The notes beneath the pieces are model-generated. The model saw nothing but the letters and a program-made list of their open reading frames with translations, was not told the DNA's origin and did not search any database. The position numbers and the translations under genes were made by a program. DNA of 64,000 bases, from assembly GCA_029844215.1 (NCBI GenBank), contig CM056723.1, positions 92,186,790 to 92,250,789 of the forward strand, given 5' to 3'. Shown piece after piece: positions 1 through 11,858 of the stretch (position 1 is the first letter of the stretch; every line of letters begins with the position of its first letter). The stretch is from Przewalskia tangutica (taxonomy: Eukaryota; Streptophyta; Magnoliopsida; Solanales; Solanaceae).

Positions 1-45
1 GTCAACATAGAAAATTTCCTGAACGTTTCAGCTTATTACAAAAGG

Positions 46-552
46 TTGAAAGATTTGGCGGACCAACTCCGCAATGTTGGTGCTCCCGTTAGTGACGATC
101 TTCTTATTTTGCAGATGGTTGCCAGCCTCTCCGAGGCCTCTCCTGGCATTGGAACTATTCTTCGTCAGAGTAATCCTCTCCCGAAGTTCTATCAGGCCCG
201 CTCTATGCTTACCTTGGAAGAAGTCAGCTTGTCTAAGAAGGTGGCTGTCAGGGCTAGTCCCATAGTCATGATGACGTCAACCATAAATTCTCCGGGTTTT
301 GTTGAACAGTCGTGTCAAAACCGTTCTCACGGTCGTGGAAAGAACACTCGAAAACATAATGGCAAACACTGTGGGGAAAACACGTCGGTTTCGGTGCACG
401 TTAGCAACATCGATCGTGCCACCGCCTCATGGTCCCGTCCTCGCCCGCAGGGCTCGGCCGCGGGCGTGGCCCAACAGCCCTTACAATCCAACGACTACGA
501 TCTGGCGAATGGGCTGGCGATTCGCCGCCCAATGATGTTATCGGCCCAATAG
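46..552 (+). pseudogene. gag: copia Gag C-terminal part, frameshifted
   Basis: The first ~70 residues are a typical copia gag helical region, with LADQLRNVGAPVSDD and a leucine-rich stretch followed by FYQARSMLTLEE, which is common in plant copia Gag. Gag packages the RNA into virus-like particles. After residue ~75 the reading becomes low complexity (Arg/Ser/Pro/Gly), as expected of a Gag tail, but no CCHC zinc knuckle is visible. The frame closes at 552, while the protease resumes in another frame upstream of 725, so at least one frameshift separates them. The stop may be a consensus error, but in any case the copy lacks its downstream integrase and RT here. Confidence 0.85.
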
Positions 553-599
553 TGGCCCTTACGATCCTACGTCTACAGTGCCAGCGAATTGGGCTGGCT

Positions 600-1138
600 A
601 GTTATCAGACCAACGGTGAATTTCACCCAAATTATGGGTCGGGGCAGTAAGCTGGCGTGCTTGGGCCCCGACTTCCTCAGGTCCATCATGCAGCGGGCCC
701 CATCCAACCGATATTGAGGCAGCTATGCACACACTTAGAATAAATCCATCAGACCCAAATTGGTACATGGACACCGGTGCGACTACCCACATGACGTCCG
801 ATCGAGGTACTCTCTCATCTTATTCCAATTTGAGCAAACCTCGTGAAATAATTATTGGTAATGGTAATTCTATTCCGATTCGTGGTTATAGTCATAAAAA
901 TTTGTCTTCACCCCATCCACCTTTTATCTTGAAAAATACCCTTCATACCCATAAATTGATTAAAAAATTGTTCCATGTCCGTAAATTCACCACTGATAAT
1001 TCTGTTTCTATTAATTTTGATATGTTTGGATTTTATGTGAAAGATTTCAAAACGGGAATTCCTCTCATGAGGTGTGATAGTACGGGGGATCTTTATCCTA
1101 TCATGCCAAGTTTAGGTCTTTCGAGTAAAGTCTTATAA
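600..1138 (+). pseudogene. pol: copia protease and GAG-pre-integrase region
   Basis: An open segment runs from the gag/protease linker (HPTDIEAAMHT just before and at 725) through the aspartic-protease active site NWYMDTGATTHMTS, with the catalytic Asp codon at 770-772. It then enters a GAG-pre-integrase-like segment (GFYVKDFKTG, DLYPI). The DTGA motif preceded by W-Y-M-D is characteristic of copia proteases, which cleave the polyprotein during particle maturation. The frame stops at 1138. Pre-integrase zinc-binding remnants (LWHACLG) and the integrase start follow out of frame to 1355. The element cannot be autonomous as seen. Confidence 0.87.
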
Positions 1139-1355
1139 TCTACGTTTTCCGCCCTTGCTCCTTCCTTGTGGCATGCTTGTCTAGGGGGATCATCTGTTTT
1201 AGATAAAAAATAATCTAATCTCTTGTACGGGTAAGTGTAGTACTCCGAATTATCAATCTTGTTCTTTCGAAAAAATTGTTACGTTGCCATTTTGTAGACT
1301 CTAATTTTCACACTTTAATGTCATTTGATATTATTCATAGCGATTTATGGACATC

Positions 1356-4300
1356 TGTTACACCCCGTAGTTCAAGGACATGTTTAAGAGAATGTATGTA
1401 AGGAACACAAGACTTGAAAATGGTACGAAAGGAAGAATTGTTTTCCCGACGGAAAATCTTCCGAACGTCGGAAAGGAAAAATGTTTGTTGGTGAGAATTA
1501 GATTCTCAAAATGCATTAATTGAGGATTATGGAATATATTATCATTATGGAAATTTATTTGTACGGATTTGGTCACGTGGGGCCCACCCGAGGAATTTTA
1601 CGTTTTATGGGGCCCACGAGGGTTACGGAATTTTATGGACGAATGGGAGAGCGACACGTGGCACCCCACGTGGTGTTGGGCGAAATTGCAAGGTTAAAAT
1701 GGTCATTGACCATTGAAGAAGATTAGTCTTGCTAGCGTGATATTATTGACCAAAGTCGACTTGCCACTGTGTATGATCCAAGTGCTTTTCATCCTAGACA
1801 CCCATATGTGAATATCTTGACCCTCCATTGTTTTATATATACACTACTAGTAGCAAGACTTGTCTTCAACACTTAGAAAAAAATTGAGAGAGCTTTGTTC
1901 ACTTAATGTTGCTCTCGGCTATGTGGTCTTTTGGAAAACAAAATTTTGCAATTTTGGTTCTTTATTCACATGACTTTAACCCAAGGTCCCTAAGGGTATT
2001 GTAAGGATATCTCAATAGAAAGATTTCGGAAAACGGCGTTTTCCACGTTAGTCATGGCGAAAACCTAAGGCATTTTCATAGGTTTTGTTTGGAAATGGAA
2101 GAGAAGTTGGTTGTGAGCTTCTAAAGGCTTCAAATAGCGGATTGGAGCGTAAAGGAAAGGAGCTATGAATTGCTAAGGAGCGACTTTGAATCTTGGAAAT
2201 TATAAGGGCTTGTAAAGGTATAATTCTTGTCGTTTTAGTAATTAAGATTACTTATTATTGTAGCTATGGATATTAGCAAGTATGAGATATATATATTATG
2301 AAGTTGATAAGTGTTATGGATATTGGAACCCTATTCCGAAAACTAGTATGTTTAGCCTTGAGATTTCAATTCAATTGGATTATTAGTTTAATCGTCACAT
2401 GTTATATAAGGAAGGAATTATAATTGTTAAGTTGTTTATGACAATATAACATGTTAGACCTAAGAAGTTGGATTGAAAAAGAATTGGAAAAGGACTTTGT
2501 GTTGTTGTATATGTTTAGTCAAGAATGGCTTTAAATATGGAACTAGTTTCGTAGTAATTTGTGGGGCGGAATTTTACACGTCCTGATTAAGGCGTGTAAT
2601 CCCCTTTGGTTAGCTGAATTGTTCGGCCTTAAATGTGGCGTGTTTGGTTATTGAATTCGCCTTGAAAAGGTGGCAAAGTATGTAGAAACAAAGGAAGTCT
2701 TTGTCGATTTTCCGTAGAATTTAGTGACTTTGCACCTAGAATATTCTACGTTGAAGCTAAAAGGTTAATGGACGTATTATGGCCATTATAGGTTGAAGTA
2801 CTAAGTATAGCGTATTCTACTTGAAAGATGAAATAGCTGTCAAGGTTGAAGTACTTTGGAGCATTTTGCTATTTGTCGATAATCGTCGTGAGGTATGTGA
2901 ACCTCTTCCTTCTTTTGACATGATTCTATGTATGGAATATACATGTGGTATTATTTCATGATTCCTTCTACTCTTAGAAGTTAAGAGGTATGTGTGTGAT
3001 TTACTTATTTAAAGTTTATGTCAAGGTTATCCTAAGTCCTTACCGAGTCTTATGGGGGATGTTGGTAAGAGTCGTTAGGAGGTACTTTGGAGCCAAGTTG
3101 ACTTGGATAAGTTACGGCACAAATGAGAATAAGTATCGAACAAGCCACTGCAGCGTCAATAAAGGAAAATGTAATGACAATCAATTAAGTTAAAACAAGT
3201 AGAATTCTCCATCCGCATAGAAGCTAAGATAAGACAAAATTGTATTTCATTTTCTAGATCATGGCTACTTGATTAAGATCGTTATAAATAAGTATAACTT
3301 ATTCACAACGCACCAAAGTATATGTTACTTAATTTATAAGAATTTACGTATGAGGTTTTAAGACTATGACCTCAAATTCTTAAAAGGTTAAGAGACTTTA
3401 TTTTTCAAGTTATGGGACTTGATTCTTAAAGGAAGAAATGAATTGATTTAAAAGCATAGAATACTTGATTTGGAAAGTATTGATTTCTTGCCATTCTAAG
3501 TTTAAGAAACTGGTTTTCTTAAAAGTTAAGAGACTTGAAGTATTTTGAAAGCTATGTAATTCGATTTGAAAGTATAAGTCTCTTGGTTATAAAAGGAATG
3601 AAATTGTCTAAGACATAAAGAGTTATAACGGCTTTATGGGAAGTTGGTTATAACAACTTTATGGAAGATTAAAAGAATGGTTTTCTTCAGTAATGTAAGC
3701 AAAGAAATGACTTGAAATAAAGAAGGGCAAATTTCTTTAAAGGTACCAATTGCTTAAGGTTTTAAATAAAGAAGTCACGTGATTTAGAAGCCTATAATTG
3801 TATTTCTAAAAGGTATTGTGACTTGTCTTGAAAAGTATATATGACTTGATACTACGGTTATTAGTACCTTGGAAGTTTTATTTGAAAAAGAGTCATTTTA
3901 AAGGAGTAGAGGTGCGTAGTACTTTGGGTTAAATTCCCGGATTTTTATGTGTGAAACGAGAATGCCATGAGTTTATAAAAATTGAAGTCTAAAGGTTTAA
4001 TGAACTTGCCTATGTTTGCTTGTGATAGCTTGGAGTGCAAGTATTATATGTTTACGTTGTCGTGACTACCGGTTGGAGGGCATTTGTCTTGTTGTAAGTT
4101 TACTTGGGCGCGTCGAAGCGGTGATGTGGGATTCCATGGGTATGCTTCCATTATGATTGATCCTTGGACATGCTTATACGATGTGGGATTAGGGCATGTG
4201 ACCGGAGGCGGGTTAGATTCGGTTGTTTTATTACCCATGGCCATGCTTATACGATGAGGATTAAGGCATGCGACCGTGCTATGTCGACTATTACTCGTGG

Positions 4301-5436
4301 GCTAGCTCCCGTGAAGACATGTACCGCGATGAGGATTAGGGCATGTTATATTCTTATTACATGGGCTAGCTCCCCTGAAGACTGCGCCTACGATGAGGGA
4401 TGCCGAGGGCACGTTATGGCCATGCTTATACGATGAGGGATTCCGGGGCATGCGGCTGCGTTATATATATATATATATATGTATTTTATACGTGTACGCT
4501 GACAGTGAGGTAGGATGCCACGGGCGTGTCACCTGGTTATATGTTACACCTACGGCTGCCGGCAGTGATGGAGGATTCCACGGGCAGGAGGTATATATAT
4601 ATGTATTGTATATGTACGCCGGCGGAGGTAGGATGCCACGGGCGCGTCACATGAGTATGATTTATGTCATAAACTGCCGGCAGTGAGGAAGGAATTCCAC
4701 GGGCACGCTTTGATATTTGTGTGACTTGATCGTGTCCCAGATTGGGCTGGGTAGTATATGCGTCCCTCCATAAGGGGCCGGATTATGTTATGAAAGATAA
4801 GTAAGTTATATGGTAATGAACTTGACGATTTTTCCTAAGTATGTACGTAAGAAAGTGACTATAACTTTTATTGAAAAATGGGAAATGATAATAAGGTACG
4901 ATTAAGTTCACGAGATGGTAATGACACGGTAGGATCTGGTATGTACCCTTTTTATACTTGCCCCTGTCATTCTTTTGTACAGTTATGATTTGTTTACTGT
5001 ACCTTATTTTCCATTCCATATTCGGTACATGTTGTACTGACCCCGTCGGGCTGCGTTAAATGTCTGCGAGTTTAGGTACGATTGTGGATCCGCGAGCTTA
5101 GGATCTGGTTGACATTTTGAGATGGCTCGAATGTTACGGAGTTGTCATGGCTATGTACATTCGAGTGCGGCGGGGCCTTGTCCGTCATAGTATTTGTTCA
5201 AATCTTAGAGGTATGTATTCATCGTAGGATGGGTGACTAGAGTTGTTTTTTTACATTGTTAAACAGTGTAGACCCTTTCGGGTAATTTTTATGATTATGG
5301 CAGCCTTATCGGCTTGGCCTTGGTTTTTAGTTTTAAAAAAAAAGTGTGTTATTTAGCTTCCGCAGTTTATTTTGTTGTATGATTAGAAGGGTGCCCAGGT
5401 AGGGCACCAGTCGCGGCCCGGGGTCGGGTCATGACA
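1356..5436 (+). repeat. E1 5' LTR (4081 bp)
   Basis: Starts TGTTACACCCC and ends ATGACA immediately before the primer site. It contains a TATA box at 1834-1842, an (AT)n run near 4461-4480, imperfect minisatellites at about 4150-4720, and two conserved AG/GTA donor-like sites at 2217/2218 and 2892/2893. The length is far above the few hundred bp to 1-2 kb usual for gypsy LTRs. Short frames inside it are not genes. Confidence 0.87.
1834..1842 (+). promoter_or_regulatory. TATA box of E1 5' LTR
   Basis: TATATATAC-type box about 480 bp into the LTR, followed by the conserved start of the transcribed part (TAGCAAGACTTG...). The same box is at about 7329-7337 in the 3' LTR. This places the U3/R border near 1865 by inference. 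Confidence 0.6.
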
Positions 5437-5440
5437 AAAG

Positions 5441-5452
5441 TGGTATCAGAGA
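5441..5452 (+). promoter_or_regulatory. Primer-binding site, initiator tRNA-Met type
   Basis: TGGTATCAGAGA, 11 of 12 matches to the plant tRNA-iMet PBS (TGGTATCAGAGC), four bases after the LTR end. It primes minus-strand cDNA synthesis. Confidence 0.82.
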
Positions 5453-5505
5453 AGTTAGTCCTCGGAAAGTGTCTACAGACCGTGTCTAGTAGAGTCTTTA
5501 TTATC

Positions 5506-5525
5506 GGTGTGTTGTGCACCACATC
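5506..5525 (+). other. Conserved leader hairpin with GTGCAC loop (E1)
   Basis: Six-base arms GGTGTG and CACATC (one G-T pair) enclose an 8-nt loop that contains the palindrome GTGCAC. Identical in E2, E3, E5 and E6 about 65 nt after the primer site. Candidate RNA dimerisation kissing loop. Confidence 0.5.
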
Positions 5526-6844
5526 TATAATCAGGAGGCTGCATGACATTTAGGATTGGTTTCCATTCTTCTCACTCTGAGATCATACGATAGAGCTGTG
5601 TTGTTAGGGTCGTTTCTCCCTAACGAGTTATGTTGATTGCAGCTACGAGAAAGGCGATGACCGGGAAGGACTACGTGGATTGCGTATCCATGTTGGTAAT
5701 GATTATAGTATAGTTGGTATTGTGACATACATCTATACGGAGTTATGTATGAGGGTCAGACGCGTGTTGCCTAGAATGATTTTAGATTACCAGGAGTTGG
5801 TAAAGAATAAGTAGATACCGGGAAGGTATGGAACAGTTAATGAATTCTCGCCAAGATCTTATGTTTTATTTTGAGATAATTGGGAAAGGATGAGCTGTCT
5901 GATAGGGTAGTGAACCCTTAAGAAGCCATGTTAAGGAACTTAACGGAATGTCATGTTAATAGATTAAGCTGCGTAGTAGGCTTAAGAGGATTGTACGGAT
6001 GAGGTCCGTATAGAGTAAGTAAGGGTTGTTGTGATCAAGACGACACGATTATGGTATTATGAGAAGTTATTGTACCGTTTACGGAGGTGGGTGGTAAGGT
6101 AGGCTTGGAGCATGGAAATTGCGAGCCTAAGAATATTGATGACCGCGAGAACTTAGGTATATATAAGGCCTTCTCATCGATATGATTTTATTGGACTAAG
6201 GTAAAAGTTAAGTGCGGCGGTAGGGCGGTGAAGACCTGTGCGGGTCGCCCATGCTGGAATAGAGTGGGATCGGTTGGTAGTTCCGCTACGTGGCGAGTCA
6301 CGAGTGCAAGGCCCAAGTCTAGTTAATTGTTTCTGGGTTCGTGGACGCGTTCCACCGGAACCAGGTCATGGGAGCCGGAAATGGCCTTATATTGTTTTAT
6401 AGGGTGACTCCAAAGATTGGGGGCCAGAAACGGTATGGAAGTTATGTATGAATGCTAGTATGAGTTGGAAGTACGGAAGGAGTACGACCAGTAAGAAAGA
6501 TAACAACCAAGTATGAAGGAATAGAGCCTGAATCCATAAGAACCTTTCAAGGTAACTACACCCGTGAGTGTGTGGGGTGGTAGATGAGCGGGTATATGAG
6601 ATTTGCCCGGTGATGATATAGTCGTCAGACCCTAGTAGACCTAATAGAGATGATTACAACAGACTTTGAGATCATTATGAGTATGGACTAGTTGGTTTCG
6701 TGAGTGTCAAGGTTGACATTTTAGTATAAGTATTGTTATGTGGCCATGGGTGGCATATGTTGTAAGAAGGGTGTAGAAAAAGGAGACTATGTCGCGCTTT
6801 AATTAGATTGGACTCCGAAAGAACATTCGAGGACGAATATTTCT

Positions 6845-6857
6845 AAGGGGGGAAGAA
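6845..6857 (+). promoter_or_regulatory. Polypurine tract of E1
   Basis: AAGGGGGGAAGAA directly before the 3' LTR, the plus-strand primer. The preceding GAACATTCGAGGACGAAT block is also present in E3 and, inverted, in E4-E6. Confidence 0.8.
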
Positions 6858-9800
6858 TTTTACACCCCGTAGTTCAAGGACATGTTTAAGAGAATGTATG
6901 TAAGGAACACAAGACTTGAAAAGGGTACGAAAGGAAGAATTGTTTTTCCGACGGAAAATCTTCCGAACGTCGGAAAGGAAAAATATTTGTTGGTGAGAAT
7001 TAGATTCTCAAAATGCATTAATTGAGGATTATGGAATGTATTATCATTATGGAAATTTATTTGTACGGATTTGGTCACGTGGGGCCTGCAGAAATTTTAC
7101 GTTTTGTGGGCCCGCGAGGGTTCTGAAATTTTATGGACGAGCGGGAGGCGACACGTGGCACCCCACATGGTGTTGGACGAAATTGCAAGGTTAAAATGGT
7201 CATTGACCATTGAAGAAGATTAGTCTTGCTAGCGTGATATTATTGACCAAAGTCGACTTGCCACTGTATGATCCAAGTGCTTTTCATCCTAGCCACCCAT
7301 ATGTGAATATCTTGACCCTCCATTGTTTTATATATACACTACTAGTAGCAAGACTTGTCTTGACACTTAGAAAAAAATTGAGAGAGCTTTGTTCACTTAA
7401 TGTTGCTCAGGCTATGTAGTCTTTTGGAAGACAAAATTTTGCAATTTTGGTTCTTTATTCACAAGACTTTAACCCAAGGTCCCTAAGGGTATTGTAAGGA
7501 AATCTCAATAGAAAGATTTGAAAAAGCGGCGTTTTCACGTTAGTCATGGCGAAAACCTAAGGCATTTTCATAGGTTTTGTTTGGAAATGGAAGAGAAGTT
7601 GGTTGTGAGCTTCTAAAGGCTTCAAATAAGCGGATTGGGCGTAAAGGAAAGGAGCTATGAATTGCTAAGGAGCGACTTTGAATCTTGGAAATTATAAGGG
7701 CTTGTAAAGGTATAATTCTTGTCGTTTTAGTAATTAAGATTACTTATTGTTGTAGCTATGGATATTAGCAAGTATGAGATATATATATTATGAAGTTGAT
7801 AAGTGTTATGGATATTGGAACCCTAATCCGAAAACTAGTATGTTTAGCCTTGAGATTTCAATTCAATTGGATTATTAGTTTAATCGTCACATGTTATATA
7901 AGGAAGGAATTATAATTGTTAAGTTGTTTATGACAATATAACAAGTTAGACCTAAGAATTTGGATTGAAAAAGAATTGGAAAAGGACTTTGTGTTTTTGT
8001 ATATGTTTAGTCAAGAATGGCTTTAAATATGGAACTAGTTTCGTAGTAATTTGTGGGGCGGAATTTTACACGTCCTGATTAAGGCGTGTAATCCCCTTTG
8101 GTTAGCTGAATTGTTCGGCCTTAAATGTGGCGTGTTTGGTTATTGAATTCGGCCTTGAAAAAGGTGGCAAAGTATGTAGAAACAAAGGAAGTGCTGTCCA
8201 ATTTTCCGTAGAATTTAGTGACTTTGCACCTAGAATATTCTACGTTGAAGCTAAAAGGTTAATGGACGTATTATGGCCATTATAGGTTGAAGTACTAAGT
8301 ATAGTGTATTCTACTTGAAGGATGGAATAGCTGTCAAGGTTGAAGTACTTTGGAGCATTTTGCTATTTGTCGATAATCGTCGTGAGGTATGTGAACCTCT
8401 TCCTTCTTTTGACATGATTCTATGTATGGAATATACATGTGGTATTATTTCATGATTCCTTCTACTCTTAGAAGTTAAGAGGTATGTATGTTGATTTACT
8501 CTACGTAAGGGTTATGTCTAAGTTATCTAAGTTCTTTCCAAGTCTTATGGGGATGTTGGTAAGAGTCGTTAAGAGGTATTTTGGAGCCAAGTTGACTTGG
8601 CTAAGATTCTGACACAAATGAGAATAAGTATCGAACAAGCCAGCTGCGTCGATAAAGGAAAATGTAATGACAATCAATTAAGTTAAAACAAGTAGAATTC
8701 TCCATCTGCATAGAAGCTAAGATAAGACAAAATTGTATTACATTTTCTAGATCATGGCTGCTTGATTAAGATCGTTATAAATAAGTAAAACTTATTCCTG
8801 ACGCACCAAAGTATATGTTACTTAATTTATAAGAATTTACGTATGAGGTTTTAAGACTATGAACCTCAAATTCTTAAAGGTTAAGAGACTTTATTTTTCA
8901 AGTTATGGGACTTGATTCTTAAAGGAAGAAATGAATTGATTTAAAAGCATAGAATACTTGATTTGGAAAGTATTGATTTCTTGCCATTCTAAGTTTAAGC
9001 GGTTTTCTTAAAAGTTAAGAGACTTGAAGTATTTTGAAAGCTATGTAATTCGATTTGAAAGTATAAGTCTTTTGGTTATAAAAGGAATGAAATTGTCTAA
9101 GACATAAAGAGTTATAACGGCCTTATGGGAAGTTGGTTATAACAACTTTATGGAAGATTAAAAGAATGGTTTTCTTCAGTAATGTAAGCAAAGAAATGAC
9201 TTGAAATAAAGAATGGCAAATTGCTTTAAAGGTACCAATTGCCTAAGGTTTTAAAGAAAGAAGTCACGTGATTTAGAAGCCTATAATTGTATTTCTAAAA
9301 GGTATTGTGACTTGTCTTGAAAAGTATATATGACTTGATACTACGGTTATTAGTACCTTGGAAGTTTTATTTGAAAAAGAGTCATTTTAAAGGAGTAGAG
9401 TGCGTCGTAGTACTTTGGGTTAAATTCCCGGATTTTTATGTGTGAAACGAGAGTGCCATGAGTTTATAAAAATGGAAGTCTAAAGGTTTAATGAACTTGC
9501 CTATGTTTGCTTGTGATAGCTTGGAGTGCAAGTATTATATGTTTACGTTGTCGTGACTCTCAGTTGGAGGGCCGACTGTCTTGTTGTAAGTTTACTTGGG
9601 CGTGCAAGCGGTGATGTGGGATTCCACGGGTATGCTTCCATTATGATTGATCCTTGGACATCTTATACGATGTGGGATTAGGGGCATGTGACGAGGCGGG
9701 TTAGATTCGGTTGTTTATAACCCGTAGCGTGCTTATCGATGAGGATTAGGGGCATGCGACCATGCTATGTCGACTATTACTCCATGGGCTAGCTCCCGTA

Positions 9801-10688
9801 AAGACATGTACCGCGATGAGGATTAGGGGCATGTTATATTCTTATTCCATGGGCTAGCTCCCGTGAAGACTGCGCCTACGATGAGGATGCAGAGGGCACA
9901 TTATGGCCATGATTATCGATGAGGATTAGGGGCATGCGGCGCGTTATATATATATATATGTATTGTATACGTGTCTGTTGATGAGGTAGGATGCCACGGC
10001 GTGTCACTGGTTATATGTTACACTACAGTGCCGGTAGTGATGGAGGATTCCACAGGCGGGAGGTATATATATATGTATTGTATATGTATGCGCCGGCGGT
10101 GAGGTAGGATGCCACGGTGCGTCACATGAGTATGATTTATGTCATAAAGCTGCGGCGGTGAAAAGGAATTCCGCAGACGCGCTTTGATATTTGTGTGACT
10201 TGATCGCGTCAGTTGGCGGGTAGTATATGCGTCCTATAAGGGGCGGATTATGTTATGAAAGATAAGTAAGTTATATGGTAATGAACTTGATTATTTTTCC
10301 TAAGTATATGCGTAAGAAAGTGACTATAACTTTTATTGAAAAATGGGAAATGATAATAAGGTGCGATTAAGTTCACGAGATGGTAATGACACGGTAGGAT
10401 CGGTATGTACCACTTTTATACTTGCCCGTGTCATTCTTTGTCTGATTATGATTTGTTTCTTGTACCTTATTTTCCGTTCCATATTGGTACATGTTATGCG
10501 ACCCCCGCCGAGCTGCGTTCATGTCCGCGAGTTTAAGTACGATTGTGGATCCATGAGCTTAGGATCTGGTTGGCATTTGAGATGGCTCGATATTCGGAGT
10601 TGTCATGGCTATGTACATTCGAAGTGCGGCGGGGCCTTGTCGTCATAGTATTTGTTCAAATCTTAGAAGTGTATTCATCAGCCAGGAT
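6858..10688 (+). repeat. E1 3' LTR, truncated at its 3' end
   Basis: Aligns along its length with 1356-5225. The start is TTTTACACCCC (TG degraded to TT). It contains the same donor-like sites and minisatellites (about 9640-10150). Many small indels separate it from the 5' copy, concentrated in the GC-rich minisatellite part. The last ~220 bp of the LTR are missing. Confidence 0.85.
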
Positions 10689-11353
10689 TGTCACGACCGA
10701 TCTCGGGCGTGGTGGTGCCTTACCGGGCACCTAGTGATAACAACATCGAGAAAATCAGCGGAAATAAAAACTTAACGGAAGCGAGAGACAACGTAAGAAA
10801 GCAGGCAAACCAAAGCGGCCACCTTCATGTATATACATATAAGCGAGCAGTTAATATCCTTTACAAACCACCCAGCGGTACTACGGACCTCTAAGAATGT
10901 AACAACATCTATGGCGGGGCGGGCCGCCATACCACGAATGTACAAGTATCTACAATGACGGGGACTATACGAAAAGATAAGCCTCGGAGAAGCGGAGCTT
11001 CCCAGCTGAGCGTGATCTATGGCGAGGATCAACAAGCTGGTGTACCTCTACATGCGGCATGAGCGGCCCGAAGGAGGTCGATACAGCGGTACAGTATGTG
11101 GCCCGAAAATGCGTAATGAAATCACATTTCATCATTTTATAAAACCATTCGTAATAAATAGCGGTTAGGTCAAGTAAGGGGGCGCATATCCTAGAATAAT
11201 CACTCACACATAACTATGGGTCTCGCGCCCATAATATCAATCATGCCAGTGGAACTCATTCCTCGGCTTGGCGATGCATGATGTGAAACAACACCCGTAT
11301 GTGAACACGAACACTAGATCACACTGCGTCATAAAACCGTCGGGCGAAGTAGA
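10689..11353 (-). repeat. LTR fragment on the minus strand (3' terminal part)
   Basis: Begins TGTCACGACC, the reverse complement of the ...CGTGACA LTR end seen in E3 and E5, and continues for ~660 bp. It resembles 37424-38060 (E5) and, over its second half, 24345-24600 (E4), but is too diverged from E4 to be the missing end of that LTR. It is cut at 11353 by the E2 LTR. Confidence 0.7.
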
Positions 11354-11850
11354 TGTTATACCGTAGTTCAGTGCGTATGTGAGGGCGTGCGTGCGAGAAT
11401 CTGACGGTAATTTTGGAAAGAAAGAGAGTGTGATTTTTGCGGAAAAGTTTAGGTTTTGTGAAGGAAAAAGGTTCGTTAATGGGAATTGGATTCGGATTCG
11501 ATGTCGGACTTTTGGAATATTTGAGAATTATGGAATTTTACTCTTTCGGAATTGGTCACGTGGGGCTGCGGGAGAATTCTGGTTTTGTAGGCCAGCATTA
11601 TTTTGGATTTTTGGCATTACGGATATTTTGGAAGATGAAATATTTGGACGATAGGAGGCGACATGTGTCACTAGGTGGCAAGGTTGGGCGAAATTGTTGG
11701 ACATGTTGAAAATGTTTTTGGCATGAAAAGGCTTAAAACATTTGGTCAAAAGTCTTGCAAGATATTTGTGTAGTAGATAGATAAGTGGGACCCACACACA
11801 CGTGGCTCAATCTAGACCACACACTTGCTTCAATCTAGCCCTTGAATGTC

Positions 11851-11858
11851 TATAAATA
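11851..11858 (+). promoter_or_regulatory. TATA box of E2 LTR
   Basis: TATAAATA about 500 bp into the LTR, at the same relative place as in the other LTRs and followed by the conserved GCAAGACTT motif. Confidence 0.65.

Larger units (their letters stand above)
1..1355 (+). mobile_element. Ty1/copia retrotransposon fragment (gag, protease, start of integrase)
   Basis: Sense-strand remains of a copia polyprotein. The order gag, protease, GAG-pre-integrase, integrase is the copia order (integrase before reverse transcriptase). The 5' LTR and gag start lie outside the window. The integrase is cut at 1355, just after a readable HSDLWTS-like start of the catalytic core, by the LTR of the next element, which begins TG at 1356. 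The 5 bp before that LTR are ACATC; the matching duplication is not found because the inserted element is truncated at its other end. Lineage within copia was not assigned. Confidence 0.88.
5437..6857 (+). other. E1 internal region, noncoding
   Basis: Between the primer site and the purine tract I see no gag, protease, RT or integrase motif in any frame. The first ~1 kb is closely similar to the start of E3's internal region (17379-18660), so it is conserved family sequence rather than random filler. The last ~150 bp also match E3 (21010-21165). E1 therefore looks like E3 with about 2.4 kb of pol deleted. The conserved 3' block lies at about 6285-6390. Confidence 0.65.
1356..10688 (+). mobile_element. 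E1: long-LTR retrotransposon without visible gag or pol (LARD-like)
   Basis: Two direct copies of about 4 kb (from 1356 and from 6858) bracket a 1.4 kb internal segment with a tRNA-Met primer site at its 5' end and a purine tract at its 3' end, so orientation is +. The leader is shared with E2, E3, E5 and E6, which ties it to the Ty3/gypsy family of E3. The internal region has no coding potential I can read. The 3' LTR ends about 220 bp short at 10688, where an unrelated minus-strand LTR fragment begins. E1 sits inside the copia integrase. Confidence 0.85.

Noticed and set aside
5437..6857. E1 interior as a decayed gag
   Set aside because: None of the Gag blocks clear in E2, E4 and E6 can be read in any frame, and the sequence aligns with a noncoding part of E3.
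10343..10894. Three overlapping open frames of 63-101 codons
   Set aside because: All lie within the end of the E1 3' LTR or the adjoining LTR fragment; no family motif, and the frames differ from those of the homologous 5' LTR.
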